Source of the DNA: Hibiscus mutabilis
Lineage: Eukaryota; Streptophyta; Magnoliopsida; Malvales; Malvaceae
DNA length: 64,000 bases
Assembly (NCBI GenBank): GCA_019671005.1
Contig: JAGYYJ010002075.1
Span: 48,295-112,294, forward strand
Reading direction: 5' to 3'
In this document: positions 23,054-34,709 of the stretch, piece after piece
Position numbering within the stretch: the first letter of the stretch is position 1
How the letters are laid out: each line of letters starts with the position of its first letter
Translations under genes and position numbers: made by a program
Notes under the pieces: model-generated
The model's input: only the letters and a program-made list of their open reading frames with translations
What the model was told of the DNA's origin: nothing
Databases searched by the model: none

Positions 23054-23149
23054 GTAAGAATCTGCGTTCATGTCCCTATATTTTTGCTTAATTTCAAAGG
23101 AAGTCGAGGAAATTGAACTTTTAAGCCTGTCAATTTTCCTTTCTCTCAG
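23054..23149 (+). other. Probable 5'UTR intron of the SYP32-like gene
   Basis: GTAAGAATC at 23054 and the pyrimidine-rich TTTCCTTTCTCTCAG ending at 23149 make a good donor and acceptor pair about 70 bases before the ATG at 23220. A leader intron would remove the upstream ATG at 23070. Inferred from sequence only. Confidence 0.45.
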
Positions 23150-23969
23150 GGAAACAAATATTCGGTTAGGTATTTTGGGATTTCAATTTGAAGATCGAGG
23201 AGGTTTGACAAAAAGACAAATGCCTGTGAAAGTGGCACAATCGTCATTTAGGGATCGGACGCAAGAATTTCAAAGCGTAGCGGAGAGGTTAAGGAAGTCG
23301 TTCTCTTCTGGTCCGGTTCAAAATGGAGCGAGTAGCAGATTGTCGAGAGCAGAGGAACAGAGGTCTGTGGTTGCTCATCAATCGGAGTTTAATAGGAGGG
23401 CTTCTAAGGTTGGGTTTGGGATTCATCAGACCTCGCAGAAGCTATCAAAGCTGGCAAAATGTAAGAATTTATATCTGTTTCGTTTACATATTTTATAGTT
23501 GTTGTTGTTTGTTTTTATATGAATGGAGTTGCACAATAATTGATGGAGGTTTTACATATAGATTTTAGAAAGATGAACCACGCATGGGCTTTTTGGAAAA
23601 TGAAATTTAGCTTCGCTGGGCGTATAGCTTAGAATTTAAGAGCTTCTAAGCGGAGTTGTACTGAATGGAATGCATTTTTGGTTTACTATTAGCTCTTTAT
23701 CTAAGCCAAGTTATGATTAAAATGAATGCCCTAATTTATTTTATTCTTCTGCCTCTTCTTTTGAATGTAGGTCGTCGTATTTTTATTATTTCTTCTTCTT
23801 CTTCTTAGGATATATCTTTGATAACATGTTGGAATATGTATCTGGGTCACATAAAAAATGAGATGGTCTAGACATGCGCGAGACATACTTGTGACAAGGG
23901 TTTTAAGTTAAATTATAATCTGAAATTGCTAAGAAAACAAGAAAAATAAGGAGGAGAAAAGATTCATAA

Positions 23970-24260
23970 ACTTCACACCTAGGGATGATCGTAATCGTAT
24001 TACACAACCAGAGAAATAAATTGAAAAGTTAATGTATAAGTATTCTCGTGTTATTTATATTGATCCACAGTTTTCCTAAAATAAATAAGATTCTTGCTAC
24101 AGTTGATCCAAAAACTTCACACATAGGGATGATCGTATTACACAACCAGAAAGCAATAAGTTGAAAAGTTAATGTATAATTATTCCCATGGTTAAAGAGT
24201 GTGCTACTTTTATTGATCCATAGTTTTCCTAAAATAAATAAGAATTGTGCAACCGGGCTC
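23970..24260. repeat. Tandem duplication of about 145 bp in SYP32-like intron 1
   Basis: Two diverged copies, each with ACTTCACACMTAGGGATGAT, then TTGAAAAGTTAATGTATAA and TTTTCCTAAAATAAATAAGA. A further partial relative (TAAATAAGATTCCTGCTACC with CCATCACTTGCATA) occurs at about 25095-25170, and 25230-25460 contains another diverged pair around CAATTTGTCAA. They suggest repeated local duplication within this intron. Confidence 0.55.
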
Positions 24261-27200
24261 CATCACTTGCATAGTAATTCTGATTTGGATGTCCAATGAT
24301 GGAAACTGAGTTGCATGTTTGAATAGGTTTTACTAATTAGTACACCTCTTGAACATTTTTGGAGGTTGCTGCTAGTGTGCTGCATCACACAGGCGGAGCA
24401 TGATGGTCATTGGAAATGGAAAAGACATTTTAGTTGTGCGACCAGATACCAAAAGTTCAAAACAAAACTAGAAGAAAAAAAGATTGAAAAGACTGTAGAG
24501 CTAATGAATGTATAAAAGAAAATAGGCATTTCTTTAATTATAACATAAATTGGGATAAACTGCAAAGAGTTAAAAGTCGACCCAAATTACATTATAATCA
24601 GTCTTAATCTAGTCCAAAAAGCAAATGATTATATCTTGGGCTTTTGACCATATAATAATTGTAAGTACTTGAGTCCAGTGTTGTTAGGGGTGTACGGTGC
24701 ACTTTGGAAACTAGAACCCTTATATTGCATTAGACACAAGACAGAAAAAAAGTTCTCCCTTAGTGGAGTAAGGAGCAATATTATTCATGTGTTTCTGTAT
24801 GTATTTATCTATGTATGTGTGTGCGCGCCTATAATAAGCTTAATATATATAATTATGATAATAAACTCCACATAATGGTCTGTTTATCTGCAAAATGTGC
24901 AAATTTTTTGTTGGTCAATATGCATGCTCTCTTTGTTTGTTGAATACTCAAATATTGAGTAGAGAATTTGATATTAACCCCTTTCTTACTGGTAAAGTTA
25001 CATATAATGAAAAAAAGTTAAAATAAAAGAAACTAAAGGGGACTTCAAAAGACCAGTTGTTTTTTATGCCTACCACCTTATAGAAAAGTGTGCCTTGCCT
25101 AAATAAATAAGATTCCTGCTACCGTGTTCCATCACTTGCATACTAATTCTAATTTGGATATTCAATGATGGTACTGTGCATCTTTTCTGTGTGTGGTTTG
25201 ATATAATTTGAACTAACAAATGTGGGGAATGGTCCCCGTTGAGGTTGTCATGTTTTAGATTGTACTATTGTAGCTTATTATGAAATTCAATGTGCACAAT
25301 TTGTCAATGCCGGGTATAGGAAAAGAGAAACTGATTAGATTCTAGTAGGAGTTTCATTATTGCTGTTGTTTGGTTGTCTTGGACCTTGGTTTAGATTGCA
25401 TTATTGTTATAGCTCAGCTTGATGACTTCCGATGAGTGCAATTTGTCAACGACCGGTGAAGGAACAGACAAACAGATTTGGTTTTAGTAGTTGCTCATCA
25501 TTGCTGTTGTTATTGTAGTTACTATGGTCCCATATATTTTTTAGAGTATGATGTAAAAAATTAATAAATCTATATTTTGCTTACCTTGCAGTGGCGAAGA
25601 CGACTTCAGTTTTTGATGACATTACTAAGGATATCCAAGTGCTCACTGCAGTTATCAAGCAGGATATCACTGCCCTTAAACCTTCAGCTTTTCTGCAATT
25701 CTAAAAATGAAGGCGGTGTCTCCAGCGACACATCTAGTCATTCAACCACAGTTGTAGATGACTTGAAGAATCGCTTAATGAGCACCACAAAAGAGTTCAA
25801 AGATGTCCTCACAATGCGACAGAGGTGAGGCCAAGTTTTTCAGTCTGTTTACTCAGTTTACCTGGATGTTTTTTTTGCTAGTATTCCTTGTAGTTATGTC
25901 ATTGGTAATTGTTCCCTTGACAATTGATGGTAATTGAATTGGCTTGTACAGAATTTAAAGGTTCATGAGAATAGAAGACAGTTTATTTTCTTCGACTGCT
26001 TCAAAGGATTCTCCAAATCCCTTCGTATGGCAGCGTCCCCTGGATATTAAATCAGCTGCTGGAGCTTCAAACAACCTTCCTCAGTGGGCTAATGAGTCTG
26101 GATCTTCATCTCAGTTGTTTCCCAGGTAACAGCATATTTAGATTTTTTGCATTAATATACCTATGATCTTTCCCCCCCTAGGTTAAGTGATATACTGTGA
26201 TTAACTGGAGAACAGTTTGCACTTAGAAGTCTTGAATTTTCTTTAGGAACTTCCAAGATCATTTAATGATAATTTGTTACTGAATGTTAAGTTCATGGAA
26301 TATTTCTTAACATTGCTCTTCTACATTTTTAGAAGTTTATAATAATTGCATTCTGTCATTCCTCCAGAATAGCCACAAAGTTCTATTTTCTTTTTGCCAT
26401 GTGCAGTGCAGATGTGTTTTGACTTTTGAGATTCTGCATTTGCTTATATTTTTCATGCTTTCTTTTTTTAGAAAAAAAAATCATTTCTTTTTGTAACTCT
26501 TTTGGAATAAACTATTATTCGCTACTTCTGTATTAATCTAGCGGCTTTAACTTCTTATATGAATTATATCAATTTGAAAAGTTGTACACCAGTGAAACTT
26601 ATTTTCTGTGTGTGTTTGAGAAAGTCATTTCTGGTTCTTAATTATACAGAAAGCAGATGGATGGGGAGAGTCAGCCATTGCTCCAGTCCCAGCAACAACA
26701 AATGGTTCCATTGCAAGATACTTCCATGCAGAGCAGAGCTGAAGCTCTTCAAAATGTAGAATCCACTATTCATGAGCTTGGCACCATCTTCTACCAGCTA
26801 GCTACTCTGGTTTCTCAGCAAGGAGAGATAGCTATCAGGTATTTTTGTTTTGTTTTTGTTTCCCCCCTTCTGGAGCAATTCCCCTTGGCAATGGTACACA
26901 TATGAAGTCATTTTAGTTGCTGTGTTTCTTGTAACAATGATAGAATTCAATAATCAATGATATATTATGATTGTCGTCATCCTGGTATTTAATTTTTTAT
27001 GTAGAAATATTACTGTAATTCTTGTTTCACTGCTTTTAAGTTTGTGGCCGTAGATGTTGTGGTCTCCTAGATAAATGACTGGTCGATGGTCATGCAGGAT
27101 ATCCTTCCTATTTTCTAGTTATTTGGTCCTGACAATGCATTGTGGTTCCGTACTTGGGAGTATTTGACAAGTCAATTGTTCATCAGAGTAAACAATGTTG

Positions 27201-27529
27201 TGAATTTCCCCCGCATTTTGTGGTGAAGGTCGGCATGGAACATCGTGAGGATCCTATTCTTAGCTAGCATAATAACATGTTTAAACCCAACGTTGCAACA
27301 AACTAGGGGCTTGTAACGTTTGGTGGGCTAACAACTTAATCTTCTTATGGGCATTCTTATTCAGATATTACTGATTCTCACATGAGAGTAAATGGGTTTA
27401 CAAACTAGATAGAAGGGCATCAATTTGTAGCAACTGTCAAAAGTCGCAAACAATTTCCTATGATCCAGAATAGTTTTACTTGTATGTCCCATTTTGTATT
27501 CTTTTAACTGATTTGTGAAGAACCGGACC

Positions 27530-27645
27530 GTGATGTTTTCTTTCCAGGATCGCCGAGAACATGGATGACACATTAGCGAACGTGGAGGTGATGTTTTCTT
27601 TCCAGGATCGACGAGAACATGGATGACACATTAGCGAACGTGGAG
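27530..27645 (+). repeat. 58 bp exact tandem duplication over a splice acceptor
   Basis: Copy 1 is 27530-27587 and copy 2 is 27588-27645; they differ at one base (GATCGCC versus GATCGAC). Each copy carries the same TTTTCTTTCCAG acceptor and the first codons of the last SYP32-like exon (R-I-x-E-N-M-D-D-T-L-A-N-V-E). Because 58 is not a multiple of 3, use of the first acceptor shifts the frame, whereas use of the second gives an open exon. Copy 2 has aspartate at the position where the family has D. Confidence 0.9.
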
Positions 27646-27914
27646 GGAGCGCAGGGGGCTTTGCTCAAGTACCTAAACAGCATATCATCTAACAGGTGGC
27701 TAATGATCAAAATATTTTTTGTATTGATTGTTTTCCTTATGGTTTTTCCTATTCTTTGTGGCATAGTCAATAAAAAGTAAGATGACTGGTTGAAAAGATA
27801 ATGTTAGTGCCTTTTCTTACACTCTTCTATTCTCTTCATATACACTATCCATTTTTTGGCTTTAAAGCCTCAATACTTCAGAGCTGTAATCCAACCTTTT
27901 TTTGTTCAACATGA

Positions 27915-28005
27915 TGTGTATATATGTGTATCAGTGTATGCATGCATGCATGTATGTATATGTATGTATGTATGTATGTATGTATGCATGTATGTATGGG
28001 TAGTG
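27915..28005. repeat. Simple repeat (TATG)n with CATG variants
   Basis: Runs of TGTATGTATG with GCATGCATGCATG interruptions lie about 140-220 bases downstream of the SYP32-like stop. Open frames here on both strands come from the repeat. Confidence 0.9.
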
Positions 28006-28139
28006 GGTACATGTAAATTGCACAAGGTATTCGGGAACAATGAAAAATGGCTGAACTGTTCCTTTTCATTGTGGTTGTTATTGGACAGAATGTCTCCCAA
28101 TGTGCCAATCTTATCAATAGTATCAATTTGAGAATTGGA

Positions 28140-28840
28140 CTTCATAAAAATATATTAAATTATTTCTTGACATAAGAAAAAATTATTGTTGTTAAATTAA
28201 AAATTTGAAAAGATAAAGTCTGAATATTGAATTATACTTTATATTACTCTTTTTTTTATTATTATATGTTTAAATTATCTTTATATATTTAAACTATTGA
28301 CATGCAATGCACGTGTTGGAACAAATTATTAATAATGAATACACTGACCGAGTGTTAGTTAAAGAGATCGATTATTTATATCTACCAATGAAAATATAAA
28401 ATTTTAATAAATTACAAGTTAAATATCGGAATATTATGACTATTTATGTATTTTAATATTTTAGAAACTTATACATTCCTTATTGCCTACTAGCCTTTTT
28501 TATAAATTTTTATATTTTTTAAAAATTATTTATATATAAATTTACGTAAATTTATGTATCAAAGTATTTTTTAATATTTTAGAAAATTATACATTCCTTT
28601 TTGCCTGCCAGTCTTTTTTATGAATTTTTTCTTCAAGTTTATTTATAAATATAAGGTCAAGATCTATTTATATAATAAAAAATTAAAAATGTTAAATTAT
28701 TTAAATTTAATAACTGGAATTAAAATTTTAAATTAACAATAATTCACTTATTTTGCTCTTAAAATATTAGGATAATTTTACAGAAAATATCATAAATACC
28801 ACATCTTTTGACCCAACTGAGCTTACATTTGTTACTTATC
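28140..28840. other. AT-rich intergenic DNA, no feature seen
   Basis: A/T-rich with a short repeated phrase (ACATTCCTTATTGCCTACTA and ACATTCCTTTTTGCCTGCCA about 115 bases apart). No gene is supported. Confidence 0.4.
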
Positions 28841-29120
28841 TCCTCCTCCGGTTCTATTATAAAAACCCAAGTCCTATCCTTCTTCTCTGCAACAAACACG
28901 CTTCATTTCAAACCCTAATTTTCTTACCTGAGAAACAAACACTTCTGTCTGATTCTCACATCTGATTACTTTCGACTTTTATCAAATCCTAAACAGTCGT
29001 TTCCTCTTTTTTCACATAGTTTCTAATCAAATCCGTTTTTTTTTTGTTGAAAATTTTCAAAATTTATTTGTCCATTCTACATATTGTTTTTGTTATTTAA
29101 TTCGGGGTAACTAGATAGAA

Positions 29121-32100
29121 ATGGTGGGAGGAGGAAGCAGGAGAGACGAAGGATCGTTGGTGATCAACAGTACCAACGTGTTTGCTGCTCTCGAAACTCT
29201 CCGGAAGAAGAAGAAATCTGATAAGGACCGAGGTTCTTCTAAGAAATCTCCTTCCAAATCTCAGCAGCCGCAAAAAGAAACCGACCCGCAGGTGTTTTGG
29301 GCTCCAGCACCGCTCAATGTCAAATCGTGGGCCGATGTTGATGACGTTGATGATTATTATGCTACGACCGCTCCTCTTCAGTCCGTTTGGGGACCCTCCG
29401 AGCCGTCTCAGAGTCACGAAGACAAAAACCTTAATTTAGAGGTGAATTGACTTACTTGTTTAAACAATCGATTTTCTTTCTAATTGATTTCTATGGAATG
29501 CATTAATTTAATGTTGAGAAAGTTCTGGTGGCATTTAATTATTTTTATTTCTTGATGGTTGGCAATGATTTTGCGATGGGGTGTTGTGGAATATGTTGAT
29601 GATTGGAAAATAAAGTATCATAAGACAATAATTTGCCCAATACTTTGGAGGCTGAAACTGGTAGCTACTTGATCATGGATTTTGGCTTGAGGTGGAGATT
29701 TGGGTTCTCATATATTCTAGATTAAGCTTTTTGTTTCACTTTTTGTTAATTTAAGTTCAAAGCTGGAGCTCTTTGTGTTGTTAAATCGTTAGGTATTGTG
29801 GCGATAACATTGACACATTAAAGGCAGAGATGGGCGTGACATTCATGTTGCTATAGTTATTTTATAGAAATTATTATGAAAAGGTTCTTCTGAAGGTTGG
29901 GAAATCATAATATTTTGCTGAATATATTTATGGGATTCCAAAACTCTTCCAAGGAACTGGTAGAGTAGGGCTAACCATTAGAATAATCGGCAGGGTTTTC
30001 CTTTAAGTAACTTTAGTAATAGATGTTACTCATGATTCTTTCTGTACCAATATGTTAAAAGTAAGCGATTTCATGGTGAAGGGAGGATGTTTGTATTTCC
30101 AAAAGAAGGAGCTATGGTACTTTCTTCACCCAGGAACCTTGCTTTGAAAATGAAACAGGAGAAAAAGATGAACTTAATTTGATACATGGAACTAATGTCT
30201 GCTGGAGATAAAGTTAATATATAATTTATATACATTTGATCTTTCACTTTGGATGACATGTTTTTCTTCTTTTTATTTTTTATATTTTATTGTGCCATTA
30301 TAGAACTCAGGAGTGGCATTGATGTATCTTGGTGTCGATTGTTTGTCTTTATATTTCACTGTAAATTTAATCTTAAGAATCTTTATGGTGCTCCCAGCAC
30401 TTGGCGACCACTTTGTTATAAACTTTTCAAAATCAAGGTATTTTTCCTATGATATTGATTTTTTTTCGGTACTCCCTCCGAAGCATGATATACTTTCATT
30501 CCTTATCTTTTTAAGCAGATTCCACGCTCCTTTTGTTTTCTTTGTCTATGGGAATAAGATAAATTGGAAAAAAATATTTTGCTTATCCTCCTTAATTTAA
30601 GGTGGAAAAGTTGGTGGGATGTTGGTTGGATTAGGATTTAAATATCGGTCGCGGTCATGTTTTCAGTCGCGTTGCGATTATCGCGTTTTCGAATATAACA
30701 GAGGCTATTGTGGTCACTGCGGGTGTCGTAGTCGTGAATTTTTTTAAATTTTGCACAATTTATTGTAAAATATACTAATTATAATTATAAAAAGTCAATT
30801 TCAATGATTTTTAGAGTATTTTTTAACACTTATAAACTTTTATTAATACGAATTTGAAAGTGAAAATAATTTTGTTTAAAGAATTCTAGATTGTATTGTG
30901 ATTTTGTTTAGTTTAGTTTAGATAATGAAATCATATGAATATTCTAAATAAACAATGTGCACTAATAAATGGACTAAACATGTGAATAAACTTAAAAAAA
31001 TAAAAAATAATATAAAAAATAATTAATAATATTAATAAATAATAAAAATTAAATAAACATATTATAAAAACTAATAATAAACATATTATAAAAAATTAAA
31101 TAATTATAATATTATTAATAAACAATTATACCACATTAAATATAAGTTTTTATTCTCATTTATTTGATTTTCTTTTTCAATACTTATATTCAATATATAC
31201 TCTAATTTTATTATTAAGTAAAAGGAAAATAAAATTAAAAAAATGTTTAAGGACTAAATTTAACAAAAAAATAAAATTTTAAGGACGTAATTGAGATAAA
31301 ATAAAAATTTAAAGGCTTAATCAAGAAGTTTTGAAAGTTTAAGGGATCAATTTAAATGCGGGTTAAAGTATTGAGGCCAAACTAAGGACTTTAAAAAGTG
31401 CAATGTCACCTTATGTAATTTACCCATTTTTTCCAAAATTTTAATCTTTTCTTCTTATTCCCGGCAACCCTGCGATTTTTCAGAACTCGGCAATATTGGC
31501 CCGTTATCGCCGCGACCGACAGCTATCTATTATTTCACGTCCGCGACAGCCCGCTATCGTCGTGATTCCGTTGTCCACCGTGATTTCCTTCGATTGCGGT
31601 TTCGGACGGCGGCGTGACCGCGAAATTAGCGGAGCGCTATTTGAATCCCTGGGTTGGTCTTGTCATTCCACTAGTTTAGTTTTAGGAACATAAGATCTAT
31701 TTTCAATCTTCGTGTAAATATCATAAATCCTTGAGGTGTCAGAATTTTTTCTATTCTCTATTGTTCTAAGCTGAAGTTTATATTTTATTGTATGCTTCTT
31801 GCAATTTATGGTTGAAGGTGTAGGCAAACGAACGAGTGAAATGGGTTTGGCTCGTCGTGGAGAATGAGTAAATGGCATATAAGGTGTAACAATCTGACTA
31901 TAGTTAATGACATAAATGATTGTCCTGTATGATTGGATGGATATAATTGATACCGAATGAATGATGAAAATAGTTTTGCCTTTCCGAGTCATTAATTTTT
32001 AATTGATATGTGATTACAAGAGAGTGAGAGCGAAGAAGATATTTTAGACAAGGTGATGACGTGGAGGAAGATCTTGACCATGAACCAGAGGTTCAAGTAC

Positions 32101-33118
32101 ATCTAGAGCCTGTGCAAAAGATTGCTCCTGAAGTTCCTGCACCACCAAAGGAGGCAGAAAGCAACTTTCAAAGAAAGAGAGGAAGAAGAAGGAACTTGCA
32201 GAGCTGGAGGCTCTTCTTGCTGATTTTGGAGTTACACCGAACGAAAGAAATGGCCAGGATGAGTCACGCGGTAATTTTAACCTAGTGTACTTTGTAATTG
32301 TATGTTTGCAACATTGTTCCCTTCCTTTTTTTATTATTGTGATTTTAGTTAAACTTTTAGGGAAAGTGTTGTCGAGGTGTGAGCCTAGGCCTCCATGCAT
32401 TTTGGGCCTTAGCCTAGACAACAAAATCGCCTCAGACCCATTCGGGTGAGGTGCACACCTTATTTGCCCAGGTGTGTTTTTTGTTAAGCGACGGTTCTAT
32501 GCCTAAAGCGTGCCTTGCACCCTCGACAACATTTGTATTCTTTTTTGCTCGGCAACATTTGTAATTATGGAATTGTGTTCAATTAACATGTGTCACCAGC
32601 TCAAGCAGCTCATCTGTTATGGTATAAATGTGTTGTTTACTTAGTTGCAAAGAAGCATTGTACCCGTGTAAAGATGGCATTTTTCTAGTCCATTAAGCTT
32701 GGATCCTTGTGGCTTTGTCTCCTGTATCTGCAGATGTTGCACAAGAAAAGAAGATGGAGAAAAGAAGGAAAATCCTCCGGGAGAGTCTAAAAGTGCCAAG
32801 AAGAAGAAAAAGAAGGATAAATCGAAGGAGGGAAAAGAATCACTGGAACAGCCTACCACTACAAACATTACCAATGGGCCGGATGAAGCTGCTGGGGTTG
32901 AGCAGACCGAGGATGATGCATCTACTGTTGATGTGAAAGAGCGGCTAAAGAAGATGGCATCTATGAAGAAGAAGAAATCTAGTAAAGAGATGGATGCTGC
33001 TGCAAAAGCTGCTGCACAAGAGGCAGCTGCTGCACAAGAGGCAGCTGCCAGGAATGCAAAGCTTGCTGCTGCAAAGAAGAAAGAAAAGAACCATTACAAC
33101 CAGCAGCCTGCACGGTAA
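29121..33118 (+). pseudogene. Lysine-rich coiled-coil protein gene of unknown function, frame-broken
   Basis: Three exons fit. Exon 1, 29121-29441, is 107 codons starting MVGGGSRRDEGSLVINSTNV. Exon 2 runs from about 32023 to 32270. Exon 3 runs from 32734 to the TAA at 33116-33118. The product would have a short N-terminal block (NVFAALETLRKKKK, then PQVFWAPAPLNVKSWADVDD), an acidic middle, a KKERKKKELAELEALLADFG segment and a K/A-rich coiled coil (KERLKKMASMKKKKSSKEM, AAAQEAAAA). I recognise it only as the type of conserved plant lysine-rich protein with no assigned role. Single bases are missing near 32047-32053 (DEGDD context), near 32160 (AERQLSKK context) and near 32748-32754; reading frame and similarity resume after each. 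Splice signals are intact. The three losses sum to three bases. A hAT-like element lies in intron 1. Confidence 0.6.
30631..31651. mobile_element. hAT-like non-autonomous element in an intron
   Basis: The minus-strand end reads CAGGGATTCAAATAGCGC and the plus-strand end TTAGGATTTAAATATCGG. Both are followed by C/G-rich text with GGTCGCGG and TTATCGC motifs, in contrast with an AT-rich centre. Flanks TGGTTGGA (30623-30630) and GGTTGG (from 31652) are similar enough for a worn 8 bp target duplication. There is no transposase frame. It lies within intron 1 of the lysine-rich gene. Confidence 0.55.
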
Positions 33119-34700
33119 AAGCCCTGTTTTGTTTGACATATATATATATGGACATGTACTTGTACTTGTCGTTCATATTACGGTCTGAAATCAACACTCA
33201 GCAGTGGGCTTTGCTGATTCGCAAAATGACAATTTAGCTGTATTTGAATGGACTAAACGCAAAGTTGTCTTTGCTAACTTTTTGGATTTTTATTGTTGTG
33301 CAGTTATCATAAGAACACATTGTTAAGACAGTTATGTTTGCTAAAAGATTGTTCATTCGGCAGCTTAATTTTTCTAAGTATATCAAATTCTTGCTGCTAA
33401 GATTTTTACAGATGGGATGGCGAAATGTTGGATATAATGAATATGGATGTAATCGAGTTGGTCAGAGTCTGAATAGTGACAAGCTCGAGCTTGACTCGAT
33501 ATTTGAAGTTTTATACTCGGTTTGAGCTTAGCTTGAAATATAATTGATCCACTCGAGCTCGATTAAGTTTGAATTCTTTTTTTTTTTTTTTCACTCAAAT
33601 TCTAGTACTCGAGCCTGATTTAGTTTGATTCCTGTTTTTTATTCAAATACTAAAGGTTGATTCCCGTTTTTTATTCGAATACTGAAGGTTGATTTAAGTT
33701 TAGCTCAAACTGCACCTATCTCTTTGGTTGAGGGGTTGTGATGGTTTCGGCGGTGTGTGGGTTTTGGCCTCTGAATCTTCCTTCCCTTTTTCTCCTTCAA
33801 TTTTGGCTCTTGTTCCCGCTTGCTTTTTTGCTTTAGTCGATGAAAGACAAGTGGCTTGATTTACCGGCTCCCATTTCTCTCTTTCCTTCCATTGGTCACC
33901 TATTTCCTGATCCTCGCGGTGACACATCAATGGAGTCTCGTCGCATTCATCACGATCTATGTTTCGATGGCTCCTCGATATGACATGCAGTTGTCAAGGG
34001 CATTGCTGGTTTCCGTGCTTCGGTGCTCCAGTTGGTGGTAGCGTTTTTGTCTAGGTCTTTTCCCGATTTCTCTGTTGTGTTGTTTACTGATTTTATGCCA
34101 GTTTGGTTTCTCCCTCAGGGTTGCTCATTTGTTGTTTCTCGGGTCCTTTTTACGCAGTTTACTTTGCTCTCTTTTTCGACCATCCCCTTTGTATGTTCTC
34201 CTATTGTTCTTTGATATGCAGCATTTTAGCTCAAAAAAAGTTCAAGCACTTTAATCAAGTGTATTTTGCATGTAAAATAAAGGAATGACGAAAAGTTTGA
34301 TTAGGCTCGTGAGTCGGGAATTGTGGTGTTCAAATTCGTCTTGAAAGATAGTCTGAGTTTTTTCGAGTTCGAACTGAATTCAAATAGTTTGTGAATACTA
34401 ATGTCTCATTTATATACTTAATAACAAATTTCACTCACTGAGATTCAATGCTTTATATCGAATCTGTAATATTATTACTGAGATATTTATTATAGTTGTT
34501 TTCATTTGCCTCTTCCTTGTTCGATTCATCAAAATAATAACAGAGAGCATAATTAATTTAGTTCTCATCGAAGTGGATAATACTGAATATATGATTTGAG
34601 TTAAAAATTCACTTAAAGAGTACAACATAATAATTAGAAGATGGTGTTTTTAAAATAGTAATTATATCTTTTTATCATTATAAGTAATTATAATTACTCA
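33119..34700. other. Repeat remnants downstream of the lysine-rich gene
   Basis: Text at 33465-33700 and 34300-34400 carries CTCGAGCTTGACTCGA / TCGAGCTCGATTAAG-type motifs, the kind found at the ends of many plant hAT-like MITEs. These two parts probably form one inverted-repeat element around unrelated sequence (33700-34290). That central part has GC content nearer to coding DNA and several short open frames on both strands, but I recognise no protein in it. A captured fragment is possible but unsupported. Confidence 0.35.
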
Positions 34701-34709
34701 ATTTTTTAG

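Larger units (their letters stand above)
23220..27780 (+). pseudogene. SYP32: Syntaxin SYP32-like Qa-SNARE gene with frame breaks
   Basis: SYP31/32 (syntaxin 5 group) are Golgi Qa-SNAREs for ER-Golgi and intra-Golgi fusion. Exons read as: 1, 23220-23460 (start MPVKVAQSSFRDRT, 80 codons plus 1 base); 2, 25592-25824; 3, 25952-about 26125; 4, 26650-26838; 5, 27606-27780. Seen: N-terminal FRDRT motif (Sed5-type Sly1/SM-binding peptide), LSKLAKLAK junction, VVDDLKNRLM, the SNARE motif with zero-layer Q near 26819-26821 and a C-terminal membrane anchor KIFFVLIVFL. Breaks: a net +1 frame change at 25675-25682 (about 14 bases appear missing) giving a stop at 25702-25704; 1 base lost near 25817-25821; 1 base gained in the T run at 25982-25984; 1 extra T in 27743-27747 that changes the last residues. 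A 58 bp tandem duplication covers the last acceptor. Splice sites are all kept. Either a recent pseudogene or assembly indels. Confidence 0.8.

Noticed and set aside
27856..28145. Open frames on both strands downstream of the SYP32-like gene
   Set aside because: They are translations of a (TATG)n simple repeat.
33700..34290. Possible captured gene between two CTCGAG-rich repeat halves
   Set aside because: Several short frames on both strands but no recognisable domain or splice pattern.
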